Made by a program: the position numbers and the translations under genes. DNA of 64,000 nt from Ascidia mentula (taxonomy: Eukaryota > Chordata > Ascidiacea > Phlebobranchia > Ascidiidae): the NCBI GenBank assembly GCA_947561715.1, contig OX387203.1:10726001-10790000 (forward strand). The letters run 5' to 3'. Below the pieces are notes generated by a model that was not told where the DNA came from, ran no database searches, and saw only the letters and a program-made list of their open reading frames with translations. Numbering within the stretch: the stretch's first letter is position 1; every line of letters begins with the position of its first letter. Of the stretch, positions 38,601 through 49,590 are shown in pieces.

Positions 38601-39136
38601 TTATTTCATAATTACTAAATCTGCAATTGACCGAGTGAAACAAAAATGCACCGCTTTCAGTAAGGGTGTCCGTAATTAAAAAGTTTAAAACTTAGTGCTA
38701 CTAAAACATGGTTCGATGTAAAAACAAAGTGACACGAAACGGAATTTGCGTCGTTTGCCTATGTTTAAGGCGGAAGGTCACCCTCAATATTTCACAAAAC
38801 GTTAAAAAATCGACGCCTATGCAATTTCTCAAAACTTAACAAAAATATTAAAACCCCATTTTCCATGCATTGGAAGTCATTCCACCAAAGCCACGCTAAT
38901 TACAAATTTTATTTGCGCAGGGTTATACAAGCATAAATCTCACTAAGATCGACACACCTTACGTTGAACCCCCAGTAAATTGTACCACGGTATCTCCTAC
39001 AACACCAACAACCACCTCCACGTCTACAGTGACATCAACAGTATCCACAACCTCTGGTGCCAACGCCCGTAGATTTTCTTTGTATCCATCCATGGCTTTT
39101 CTTGTTGTTGTGCTGATCAACATGTTCCTTTCTTAA
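32652..39136 (+). CDS. MOXD1/DBH-like copper monooxygenase, copy B
   Basis: Fifteen in-phase exons: 32652-32807, 33601-33711, 34263-34412, 34483-34558, 34772-34953, 35331-35405, 35843-35947, 36081-36183, 36435-36604, 36687-36781, 37008-37164, 37590-37723, 37793-37892, 38093-38179, 38921-39136; about 638 aa. It has the same order of parts as copy A: signal peptide, DOMON domain, two copper-binding domains with VHHILLYQC, HYDNP, ELHSHLLGR and EMCMAF all intact, then a short Thr/Ser stalk and hydrophobic tail ending NMFLS. Differences from A are a handful of substitutions, a shorter stalk and a two-codon shorter exon 13. Its last intron carries a family-2 MITE. Both copies appear intact, so they may be separately expressed. 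Confidence 0.87.
38374..38819. repeat. MITE family 2, copy 2 (left end deleted)
   Basis: Lies in the last intron of MOXD B. The right end AAATCGACGCCTA is intact, while the left terminal part and adjoining intron are missing compared with 44986-45468. Confidence 0.75.
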
Positions 39137-40699
39137 GTCAAACATGTATATATAAAACGTTCGCGTAAAATTTCGTAGATACAATTGCATTTGTTTTAGC
39201 TGTAGTTAATTCATTCCTTCGTTGTGTTGTCTTCATCACAGCGAGCAATGTATATTTGTATATATCTTGTTCTACTCAACGCATTATTTCGAATATTATT
39301 TTCATGTCATTGTGAACAGATAATTCCTCACTGACCTGTGTGTTGGTTCATGATTCGTTGAAGTCTCGCCGCATGGCAGAAGAAACGTCGAAGAACAGCA
39401 CGTATATTTTATGCCAAAAAGCAGCACATTTTTAAATTGCAATATGCTGAAATTTTATACGTGTATGGGTTCATTGAGTATCATCAAACTAAGTTATTTG
39501 GAGGTTTTTGAGTGAGATGACTGGGTGAAGGAATTTTTGCAACGATTTAAAATTAGCCTTGCGTTATTACCGACATATTATTTGACAGTTCCAGATTTTA
39601 ATTACACAGAATGTGGACGATCAGTGTCAGGCGATTATTTATTTGAAATTTATTTCTGTGTTAGTTAATTTGGATATCAGACAAGACATGACATATCCGG
39701 CACCGACGAGCAACAGGCTGACTCCTGCTGTCTAAATGAAATTTTCTCGATTTTGACTGAGATTGTGATCAAAAGTGTTATGTTACGCCAATCTACCAAC
39801 CTTAAAACAAAGTACACTAATGAGGAATCTTACAAACAATCGCGTTAGTTATTTACGCAAAATCCTTTTCTCACTTAATAACTGAAATAAAAAAAAGTCG
39901 GTGACAGGTTGGCGGCGGAGAAAAAAACATTAGTCAGAAAAACTTTATTCCAATGTCATTATGCTTTAGGGTGGCTATATGCAAATATACTTCAGTAAAA
40001 TTATACAAAAGGAAAAGCAATATTTAACTTAATATTGGCTGTTCGACTGTTTAGTGCAAGCAGAAAATAAGCTACTGAATATGACCTGCCAGGATAACGA
40101 AGCCACAATTGTAATGCAAAACTTTCACCTATTATATCCTAAACGTTAACAAACGGATACTGCTAAAAGCTATTTCTTCATAGCAAAGACCAAATGGTAA
40201 ATGTAGCACCACCGTACTTGAAAAGCATATGAAATTTACTGCCCGATGAAATGCAACATACCTCATATTGGAATTGTTGTGGAGCTGATAAAAAAACGCC
40301 CAGGTTAGCCATTGTAGCGTCACGTGTTTGCCTAACGACAAAATGTTGTCACGCCACCCAAATATACTTACCTAACACCGTTTTGGCAGCAGTCATTGTC
40401 GGAATCGTAAACGACATGATACAATTCTCTGATGTTTGCCAATCCTAACGCTTTGTGATTGTAAATACTTTGCTACGCAAGAAACAAACTAATCGTATGC
40501 CTGCCTCATTTGGGTCGTTCAAGTGCAGAAAAAATTCTCATCGCGATAGGTGCCAAAAACATCACAACTCTTTGCTTACATTCCCGCTATGATCTTTTGG
40601 ACAGGTTGTCGCGTTGTAGTTACTCAAATTTGTTTTTGGTGTCCAGCATTGAATTTCAGTTTACAATCACGTTAAACTAGCGGTATGGACTTATTCGGG

Positions 40700-40951
40700 G
40701 ATAGGCAACTGACTTTGATTCGTCAGAGAGAACACTTTTGAATATTGATGATTGAGTAAATGCAACAAAAGCGTGACCATCTTTTCCCAAAGGGGAGCCA
40801 CCACAAAAATATAAGTGTGATATACATTGTTCAGAATTTATTTCACAAAGGAAAGGAGCAACGAACTATCAGCTTGAACGCGCATTACCTCGTTGTTTTC
40901 AAAAATCCAAGAGACGCATCTCAAATAACTCATCTTGCGAAGCAAGTTTAG
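40700..40951 (+). pseudogene. broken packaging-ATPase-like ORF remnant (segment 1)
   Basis: The open part (40760-40951) encodes the motif strings SHHKNISVIYIVQNLFHKG and ISLNAHYLVVFKNPRD. These recall the C-terminal part of FtsK/HerA-type ATPases of Maverick/adintovirus-like elements. Two Asp codons at 40747-40752, in a place where a Walker B would fall, lie in another frame and are followed by a stop. The upstream part is not recoverable by eye. Assignment is from memory of the family only. Confidence 0.45.
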
Positions 40952-41148
40952 TGACGCGACATCTCGTCCACACGGTTATTTGTTTTTGACTTGACAAGCA
41001 GAGCACAGCAGAAAAATTTCGTTAAAGAACCAACATTTTTCGCGGTGAAACCCAGATTGTGTACGTACCAAAATCTCTGTAGCATGTCAAGGCGACTATA
41101 CATAACCAAGCTCCAGTTCTTATACAACGTTGAGGATTTTTATCAGCG

Positions 41149-41520
41149 TTGTTACCTCCATTGATTAATATAGTATTGATACAACACCCGCCGTCACTAG
41201 TCTTCTGTCTGGTGGGAAGTAAAAGTGTACAAAAATTCGCTTTGGTGGACCCTCATATTTTGAAAATTGTACAGGGAAACACACCTTCACAAACGACGCC
41301 TGTTGAAAACGCATTATCGCACTGGATCGGAAAATGAAGGACATCATAAACGAGCCTGGGACGATGGAAGACAAAGTAAAACTTTACAACCAGGCACTTC
41401 AGGGGTATCAATTTTATAACGATACCCTTGTAAATAAACCACTTAAGGGGTTACCAAAGAAGCCCGAGGAAAAATTGTCACCGGCGCCTAATTGGATCTG
41501 AACTGCCAGCGGTGCAGAAT
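41149..41520 (+). pseudogene. broken mobile/virus-like element ORF remnant (segment 1)
   Basis: One frame (41149-41337, with KFALVDPHILK) is followed, one base out of frame, by another starting at 41334 (MKDIINEPGTMEDKVKLYNQ). Compared with segment 2, about 320 bases are deleted near 41483. The LYNQAL-type motif recurs in small proteins of invertebrate virus-like loci; function unknown to me. Confidence 0.4.
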
Positions 41521-42082
41521 AGACGATTTGCAAAACAATTGTTTTGTCACTGTTTCAAATGATATTTCATACCTGGGTTATAATTACTTGACCCGTTCAA
41601 AACAATGGATGATGGGTACGTGTTTGAAATGACCTTGGATATTGTGAGCCTATTTTCGTTTCCATTGTGGCACATCCACGAAAAAGTGTGGAGTCAAAGG
41701 TGTTCGATCCATTGTGTATCCAAGAACAGAGTTTCTAGCTAGTTTTGAACGTACAACTTAATTTTCTAGCTCGCTTGCAAACCAGTAAGTATTGAGAAGC
41801 AACGATACACAGCCAGATTATTGCGATGACTGGAAAAACTATAGAGAAACTGAGTTTTATTCAGCTTATGTTAAAAGTCGTTTAGGCTAAATAGATTAAT
41901 GGAAATACAGAAAGCAAAAGTATCAGAGTTATCAGCAAAACATTGGGATTTTTGATGAAACATATGAGACTTACCAGAGGGTATAAGATTAAACACAGAA
42001 TTTAAAAGTTTTGCAGAATACCTCTGTTCACACACTAAGTCGAAATTAATTAGGCCAACAAGTCACATAACTCAACTGGAAA

Positions 42083-42313
42083 TGTGACAAGCAGATTTAA
42101 CCAACCGTTGTGGTTTGTGGGCGAATCATTGAACTTTGTCGCCTTTCTAACTGTTACCTGCTTGGGCGTGAGTCTGGTCACCTATGGTATTCGCACAGGG
42201 AAATGGAAACGGAAGAATGTAAGCAATGTTCTGCATGTAAACGCAGGAGGTCTTTGAATCTAGTAAGCGTTCTATACTGTCCTTTGAGTCATGGCCTGCA
42301 ACTTAATTGGTAA
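42083..42313 (+). pseudogene. 7TM gene fragment with large internal deletion (a)
   Basis: It starts within the N-terminal region of the 7TM gene (QPLWFVGESLNF-like, frame-shifted) and jumps from the HVNAGG region directly to the NLVSV region near 42245. The same pseudogene in segment 2 (49045-49590) retains about 265 more bases, so this deletion happened after the duplication. Confidence 0.75.
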
Positions 42314-43869
42314 AATAGCAAATATCTTTCGAACGCATTCAAAAGGTAGATTACATATACAGAAAAGCAACAATACATGCCTGTTTTGTTTTGTTTATAT
42401 TTGAAACTCGTTTGACTAGGTTTCATGTTGGTTCTGTGCATCCATCTATGCCAATTTATAGTCTTAAATGAAATTTCTCACATTTGGTAACCATAAAACT
42501 GCTGAGAGCATACAGTCCTTTGATTTATTTACAAATCCTTCAAGCTAACTGTATTTTTTGACGCAATACCGTATCTAAACAAGTTACTTTAATTATTAAC
42601 CGCATGCCGTTATTCCTCGCACTTCGCACGTTTTAAACTTCCTGCTTTGGGTGACTTACTCCAGTCAACTAGGCGATCATCAATTCATTTCTCATCTGAC
42701 GTTGGTATGCTGTGTATACGCAAATGCACGCAGCCACGGCAGCATATCGGGAAAGTATATTTTAAGTTGAGTGAAGATATATTGTGTCCATAATATATAG
42801 GAATCTCAAGTAAAGTGACTCTCGATTTGAGTATTTGCGACAGTTTTCTTCCTTTTCTGTTTAAACCAGTTTAACAATTAAATTCAATTTAATGAAAGTA
42901 GTCGGGACATTGCGCGTCAAAAATGTAATGCCTGTATTTGTTGTAACTCTAAGCTAAAGATTAACATTAAGATAACATTTCAAACTTCCTCAATATATTT
43001 CATATTCCGACGTTTCGGTAATTAGGATTGTTTATTCTATGAATCAGTAGATTCGTCATTTTTGTTCGTGGAATTAATATCTGCGTTTCTACGTTGATGT
43101 CATGTTTGCGTGACGTCATTGCATGCGACCTTGTCAGTCTCTTTAATTAAAATGTTATTTCGGGCCAGGACAAAATTGGCTGACTTTCGTAACGTTGCGT
43201 ATTGGCAGAGTTTTCGCTGTCACGCATAATTACATCTTGCAGACATGTTGAAACAACTTTGGTCAGAACTGTATACATAGGTTAAATTGAAACGTATGCG
43301 TAAGTAACTGAATTTGTTTAGAACAAAAAATTTCACCAGTTAAGTAATATAAAGTCTGTTGATTGTCCCATCAAAACTTATATTGTTGTGTGCTCTAATA
43401 AGGGAAACGATTATATTTGAAGATCTGTTGAGATATATTCATTCCACAGTTCACAGCAAAATTAAAGTAGACTACTGGAAGTTAAATATGCAAATCATTG
43501 AAAATACAATAGAAACTGTAACCATTACAAGCTGAATTAGCGCAAAGGAAAAGTCTCTCAAAAAACAAACTTGGCAGTGTTTTTGTTTCATGAATAGACC
43601 TTAAAATACCAGTTCGTTCACACAGAAACAGTCGTTATGACCACTCTTCAACGCTTTAGGAAACCATTGCGGAAGTAATATGCGTAACAAGGTGCCATCA
43701 AGACAACTATTCCCTGTGATAGTTTATTTATGAAAAAAAGATACCAAAATTGTGAATAGGAAGCAGTCGAGCGTTGATTTCAACTGTGATTTTCCTTCTA
43801 AATTTTCAGCCATGTATTTTTTACAGAAACCTTCATTGAATTATGAACCAGGAATGATTAGGCCGCAAC
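42314..43869. other. spacer upstream of the truncated 7TM gene
   Basis: No ORF of note. The stretch is the near-identical partner of about 49591-51140 and holds whatever promoter and leader the 7TM genes use. Confidence 0.5.
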
Positions 43870-44050
43870 ATGGAGCAAAATAATATATCTGCAAACATAA
43901 CGAGCAGATCTAACCAACCATTGTGGTTTGTGGGCGAATCATTGAACTTTGTCGCCTTTCTAGCTGTTACCTGGTTGGGCGTGAGTCTCGTCACCTATGG
44001 TATTCGCACAGGGAAATGGAAACGGAAGAATATAAGCAATGTTCTGCACG
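43870..44050 (+). pseudogene. 3'-truncated 7TM gene (first ~60 codons)
   Basis: The ATG and first transmembrane segment are intact and nearly identical to the gene at 51141. Reading then crosses the duplication join into MOXD intron sequence and stops at 44091 after about a dozen foreign codons. It cannot make a complete receptor-like protein. Confidence 0.85.
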
Positions 44051-44130
44051 TGAATCCAACCTCAGTCACAAATGGTCATGGCATAAGTTGATTTTCCCAA
44101 TAAATTTTGACATATTGTTTTATTTTTAAG

Positions 44131-45786
44131 GGTGGATTTGGAACCTTACAAGAAATGTGCATGGCATTCATGTATTACTACCCTAAAATTCCACTTACGG
44201 ATTGTACATCTGGTCCTTCAACCGCTGCCATTGTAGGATATTACCTCGGAATCACAAACCTCACGTATGTACAATCCTTCAGTTGAACCATGTAAATAGC
44301 ATGTAAGTATGAAATATATTTTTACTTCCAGAACCCCAACATCGTTTGATGGCTACACAAACTACGATGAGTTTACTGTTCTTGAACCAGCTTCCCTTGC
44401 TGGAAAAACTGTAACTCAAGTGCTTAATGAGGTAAATTGCCTTTTTAGGCTTACATTTTTGTAGAAGCAAAACCAAAAAAACAACAATTACTCGGATTGG
44501 GTTTGGAATAAATCAGAATAATAGAACACAAGTATAAACAAAAACAGTTGGTGTCGAACGATAATATTTTCGCGGAGTCGGATAATTGTTTCAAGACTGC
44601 ACAAATCCTGATCACAAAACATTCTGTTTGGTTGAGCAGATTCCATGGAATCAAACAGTTGCTGATGAATTTGCTGCCTTTTTGGATGCTATTCCCCACG
44701 ACCAAAGATGTCATCCTTTGGTAAACGTGAGTACCGATTTTGTATATATCACACCTATGTACAACCATCATATATCTTATTGTCATTGCAACATTATGTT
44801 GGCAATCAAATGGAACCAAAAATATGTCTCAAGTGATATTTCAGTGACCTACAGTTCCACTGTTTCGACAAAGTGGAAGAAGTTTTCACAAGTCTGGTTT
44901 TAACTGGACAGCAATCACTAAGTTGCACTGATCTGACTTGTTAAGTCCAAACATATTTTCTGTGAATACCATATACCTACAACCGTAGGGGTCGATTTAG
45001 GGGTGACTGGGGTGACATGTGTCACCCCTCACAATCAAACAGGGGTGACAACGTATGTATTATCACCCCTTGATTTCGTTTTAAATTAAAAATTATTGTC
45101 AGAGAATACGTTAAGCTAGTTTCAAACGACCTGTATTATCACCGTCATAATCATGACAAACTCAAGTGTCTTCTGGATTGTTACGCAGAACAGCAATTGT
45201 TGTAGCATAATGTTAGGAATCGGCATTGTTGCGTAATGGATCTGTATGTTACTTCATAATTACTAAATCTGCAATAGACTCAGTGAAATAAAAATATGCC
45301 GGTTTCAGTCAAGGGATTCGTAATTGAAGTGTTTCAAACTTTAGTGCTATAACAACATGGTTCGGTGTAAAAACAAAGTAAGACGAAACGGAATTTGCGT
45401 AGTTTGCCTATGTTTAAGGCGGAAGGTCACCCTCAATATTTCACAAAACGTTAAAAAATCGACGCCTATGCAATTTCTCCAAACTTAACAAAAATATAAA
45501 AACCCATAGAGTTTTCCATGCATTGGAAGTCATTCAACCAAAGCCACGCTAGTTACAAATTTTATTTGCGCAGGGTTATACAAGCATTAATCTCACCAAG
45601 ATCGACACACCTTACGTTGAACCTCCAGTAAATTGTACCACGGTATCACCTACAACCACCTCCACCTCCACGTCTACAGTGACATCAACAGTCTCCACAA
45701 CCTCTGGTGCCAACGCCCATAGATTTTCCTTTTATCCATCCATGGCTTTTCTTGTTGTTGTGCTCATCAACATGTTCCTTTCTTAA
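44131..45786 (+). pseudogene. MOXD copy C, only exons 12-15
   Basis: Four exons remain, all in frame with intact splice sites: 44131-44264, 44332-44431, 44640-44726 and 45574-45786. The 5' eleven exons, including signal peptide, DOMON domain and the copper ligands of the N-terminal half, were not included in the duplication. The methionine-ligand motif EMCMAF is present. Without a promoter and start it is presumed dead, unless an upstream start is spliced to it. Confidence 0.85.
44986..45468. repeat. MITE family 2, copy 3
   Basis: Complete element in the last intron of MOXD C, bounded by TAGGGGTCGATTT and AAATCGACGCCTA, with TA at both ends. The left part has GGGGTGAC/GTCACCCC hairpin-forming pairs. 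It is collinear with copy 2, so the insertion preceded the recent duplication. Confidence 0.8.
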
Positions 45787-47347
45787 GTCAAACATGTATA
45801 AAAAATTCGCTTAAAGTTTCGTAGATACAATTGCATTTGTTTTAGCTGTAGTTAATTCATTCCTTCGTTGTGTTGTTTTCATCACAGCGAGCAACTTATG
45901 CAGTATGTATATTTGTATATATCTTGTTCTACTCAACACATTATTTCGAATATTAGTTTCATGTCATTGTGAACAGATAATTCCTCACTGACCTGTGTGT
46001 TGGTTCATGATTCGTTGAAGTCTCGCCGCATGGCAGAAGAAACGTCGAAGAACAGCACGTATATTTTATGCCAAAGAGCAGCACATTTTTAAATTGCAAT
46101 ATGCTGAAATTTTATACGTGTATGGGTTCATTGAGTATCATCAAACTAAGTTATTTGGAGGTTTTCGAGTGGGAAGACTGGGTGAAGGAATTTTTGCAAA
46201 GATTTAAAATTAGCCTTGCGTTATTACCGACATATTATTTGACAGTTCCAGATTTTAATTACACAGAATGTGGACGATCAGTGTCAGGCGATGATTTATT
46301 TGAAATTTATTTCTGTGTTAGTTAATTTGGATATCAGACAAGACATGACATATCCGGCACCGACGAGCAACAGGCTGACTCCTGCTGTCTAAATGAAATT
46401 TTCTCTTAGTCTTCTAGATTTTGACTGAGATTGTGATCAAAAGTGTTATGTTACGCCAATCTACCAACCTTAAAACAAAGTACACTAATCGCGTTAGTTA
46501 TTTACGCAAAATCCTTTTCTCACTTAATAACTGAAATAAAAAAAAGTCGGTGACAGGTTGGCGGCGGAGAAAAAAACATTAGTCAGAAAAACTTTATTCC
46601 AATGTCATTATGCTTTAGGGTGGCTATATGCAAATATACTTCAGTAAAATTATACAAAAGGAGAGCAATATTTAACTTAATATTGGCTGTTCGACTGTTT
46701 AGTGCAAGCAGAAAATAAGCTACTGAAAATGACCTGCCAGGATAACGAAGCCACAATTGTAATGTAAAACTTTCACCTATTATATCCTAAACGTTAGCAA
46801 ACGGATACTGCTAAAAGCTATTTCTTCATAGCAAAGACCAAATGGTAAATGTAGCACCACCGTACTTGAAAAGCATGTGAAATTTACTCCCCGATGAAAT
46901 GCAACATACCTCATATTGGAATTGTTGTGGAACTGATAAAAAAACGCCCAGGTTAGCCATTGTAGCGTCACGTGTTTGCCTAACGACAAAATGTTCTCAC
47001 GCCACCCAAATATACTTACCTAACACCGTTTTGGCAGCAGTCATTGTCGGAATCGTAAACGACATGATACAATTCTCTGATGTTTGCCAATCCTAACGCT
47101 TTGTGATTGTAAATACTTTGCTACGCAAGAAACAAACTAATTGTATGCCTGCCTCATTTGGGTCGATCAAGTGCAGAAAAAATTCTCATCGTGATAGGTG
47201 CCAAAAACATAACAACTCTTTGCTTACATTCCGGCTATGATGTTTTGGACAGGTTGTAGCGTTGTAGTTACTCAAATTTGTTTTTGGTGTCCAGCATTGA
47301 ATTTCAGTTTACAATCACGTTAAACTAGCGGTATGGACTTGTTCGGG

Positions 47348-47599
47348 GATAGGCAACTGACTTTGATTCGTCAGAGAGAACACTTTTGAATATTGATGAT
47401 TGAGTAAATGCAACAAAAGCGTGACCATCTTTTCGCAAAGGGGAGCCACCACAAAAATATAAGTGTGATATACATTGTTCAGAATTTATTTCACAAAGGA
47501 AAGGAGCAACGCACTATCAGCTTGAACGCGCATTACCTCGTTGTTTTTAAAAATCCAAGAGACGCATCTCAAATAACTCATCTTGCGAAGCAAGTTTAG
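47348..47599 (+). pseudogene. broken packaging-ATPase-like ORF remnant (segment 2)
   Basis: Near-identical partner of 40700-40951, with the same out-of-frame upstream part. It shows that the ORF was already broken before the duplication. Confidence 0.45.
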
Positions 47600-47799
47600 T
47601 GACGCGACATCTCGTCCACACGGTTATTTGTTTTTGACTTGACAAGCAGAGCACAGCAGAAAAATTTCGTTAAAGAACCAACATTTTTCGCGGTGAAACC
47701 CAGATTGTGTACGTACCAAAATCTCTGTAGCATGTCAAGGCGACTATACATAACCAAGCTCCAGTTCTTATACAACGTTGAGGATTTTTATCAGCGTTG

Positions 47800-48530
47800 T
47801 TACCTCCATTGATTGATATAATATTTATATAACACCCGCCGTCACTAGTCTTCTGTCTGGTGGGAAGTAAAAGTGTTCAAAAATTCGCTTTGGTGGACCC
47901 TCATATTTTGAAAATTGTACAGGGAAACACACCTTCACAAACGACGCCTGTTGAAAACGCATTATCGCACTGGATCGGAAAATGAAGGACATCATAAACG
48001 AGCCTGGGACGATGGAAGACAAAGTAAAACTTTACAACCAGGCACTTCAGGGGTATCAATTTTATAACGATACCCTTGTAAATAAACCACTTAAGTTTAG
48101 GGTTACCAAAGAAGCCCGAGGAAAAATTGTCACTGGAGAAGTTGAGGAAACAAAAAAAAATGTTGTCGAAAGTCGTGTAATTGATTCTATGCCGAAGACG
48201 TTCAAATACAAAGCAAAGCGAGTCGTGGATATTATCAAGGAAAGTCAAGAAATTGATTTCAACTCGACAGGAGAGCTTTCGGAAGTTGTTTAAGGATGCA
48301 ACATTGAGGATCTGATTCACAATGCTGTGCGACGCCGCGGATCGACGTCAACGACGTCTATCGGATGGATTGATTTCCAGTCGGCATTGGAAAAAGCAAA
48401 TACACCAAAGTCATTGCTTGCGTACAGAAATACAAGACCCGCGCCAGGTCAGCTTCTAATTGGATCTAAACTGCCAGCGGTGCAGAATAGACGATTTGCA
48501 AAACAATGGTTTTGTCACTGTTTCAAATGA
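47800..48530 (+). pseudogene. broken mobile/virus-like element ORF remnant (segment 2)
   Basis: Three frames succeed one another: an upstream part to about 47985, an ORF at 47982-48293 (KVKLYNQALQGYQ, then VIDSMPKTFKYKAKRVVDII), and 48327-48530 (SIGWIDFQSALEKANTP). The frame changes near 47982 and near 48290-48327 show it is inactive. The order suggests one former protein of roughly 200 residues, downstream of an ATPase-like ORF, as in Maverick-like elements. Family assignment is tentative. Confidence 0.45.
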
Positions 48531-49044
48531 TATTTCATACCTGGGTTATAATTACTTGACCCGTTCAAAACAATGGATGATGGGTACGTGTTTGAAATGA
48601 CCTTGGATATTGTGAGCCTATTTTCGTTTCCATTGTGGCACATCCACGAAAAAGTGTGGAGTCAAAGGTGTTCGATCCATTGTGTATCCAAGAACAGAGT
48701 TTCGAGCTAGTTTTGAACGTACAACTTAATTTTCTAGCTCGCTTGCAAACCAGTAAGTATTGGGAAGCAACGTCAAACAGCCAGATTATTGCGATGACTG
48801 GAAAAACTATAGGGAAACTGAGTTTTATTCAGCTTATGTTAAAAGTCGTTTAGGCTAAATAGATTAATGGAAATACAGAAAGCAAAAGTATCAGAGTTAT
48901 CAGCAAAACATTGGGATTTTTGATGAAACATATGAGACTTACCAGAGGGTATAAGATTAAACACAGAATTTAAAAGTTTTGCAGAATACCTCTGTTCACA
49001 CACTAAGTCGAAATTAATTAGGCCAACAAGGCACACAACTTAAC

Positions 49045-49590
49045 TGGAAATGTGAAAAGCAGATTTAAACAACCGTTGTGGTTTGTGGGCGAATCATTGA
49101 ACTTTCTAGCTGTTTCTAGCTGTCGCCTTTCTAGCTGTTACCTGGTTGGGCGTGAGTCTCGTCACCTATGGTATTCGCACAGGGAAATGGAAACGGAAGA
49201 ATGTAAGCAATGTTCTGCATGTAAACGCAGGAGGTCTTTACACAGCAGCTGTAATTGCTGTCATGTTCAGCTACATACGACTAAATGGTGATCAGCTTTT
49301 TAACGTTGGATATCCCGGGAGCCCACCTGAACTATGTGAAATTGCATCTGATATGTCAGTCACGGGGTACGTCTTTACAGTCATGGCAGTGTACGTGTTC
49401 ACGTGGTTTAGACAACGCTCGCTTTACCAGCACCCGTGTATAAGATCCATCAGTAAGTGGGAATTTACTTAACCAATGCACCCGTCAACTTCAGGCATTT
49501 GTGTACGTGGTCAACATGATGGTGAATCTAGTAAGCGTTCTATACTGTCCTTTGAGTTATGGCCTGCAACTTAATTGGTAAAATAGAAAA
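49045..49590 (+). pseudogene. 7TM gene pseudogene (b)
   Basis: The N-terminal half of the 7TM gene is present to about RQRSLYQHP (49435), then the sequence jumps to the C-terminal NMMVNLVSV region at about 49510. A 16-base insertion near 49105 duplicates a 'ctagctgt' sequence and shifts the frame. The start codon region also differs. It is not functional. Confidence 0.8.

Larger units (their letters stand above)
31266..39200 (+). repeat. older tandem duplication, unit B
   Basis: Partner of unit A (about 22296-30720), carrying MOXD B. It shares promoter-side sequence, all 15 exons, and 3' flank with A. Its 3' part from about 37509 was later duplicated again (see 37509-51320). Confidence 0.7.
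39137..42082. other. spacer of segment 1: no intact gene
   Basis: Apart from the broken ORFs at 40700-41520 nothing intact is seen. A short ORF at about 39417-39667 is cut by a stop here but open in the segment 2 partner (46068-46325); it is not recognised. On the minus strand 40417-40372 and 40331-40262 could form two in-phase small exons with good splice sites, repeated in segment 2, but with no identifiable product. Confidence 0.4.
37509..44050 (+). repeat. recent tandem duplication, segment 1
   Basis: This segment runs from intron 11 of MOXD B through exons 12-15, the spacer with viral-like ORF remnants and a 7TM pseudogene, and stops about 60 codons into a 7TM gene. Segment 2 repeats the same order with near-identical sequence. 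The join at about 44050 abuts 7TM coding sequence to MOXD intron 11. Confidence 0.85.
45787..49044. other. spacer of segment 2: no intact gene
   Basis: Same content as 39137-42082. The 86-residue ORF 46068-46325 is uninterrupted here but stops early in segment 1, so is weakly supported. Confidence 0.4.
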
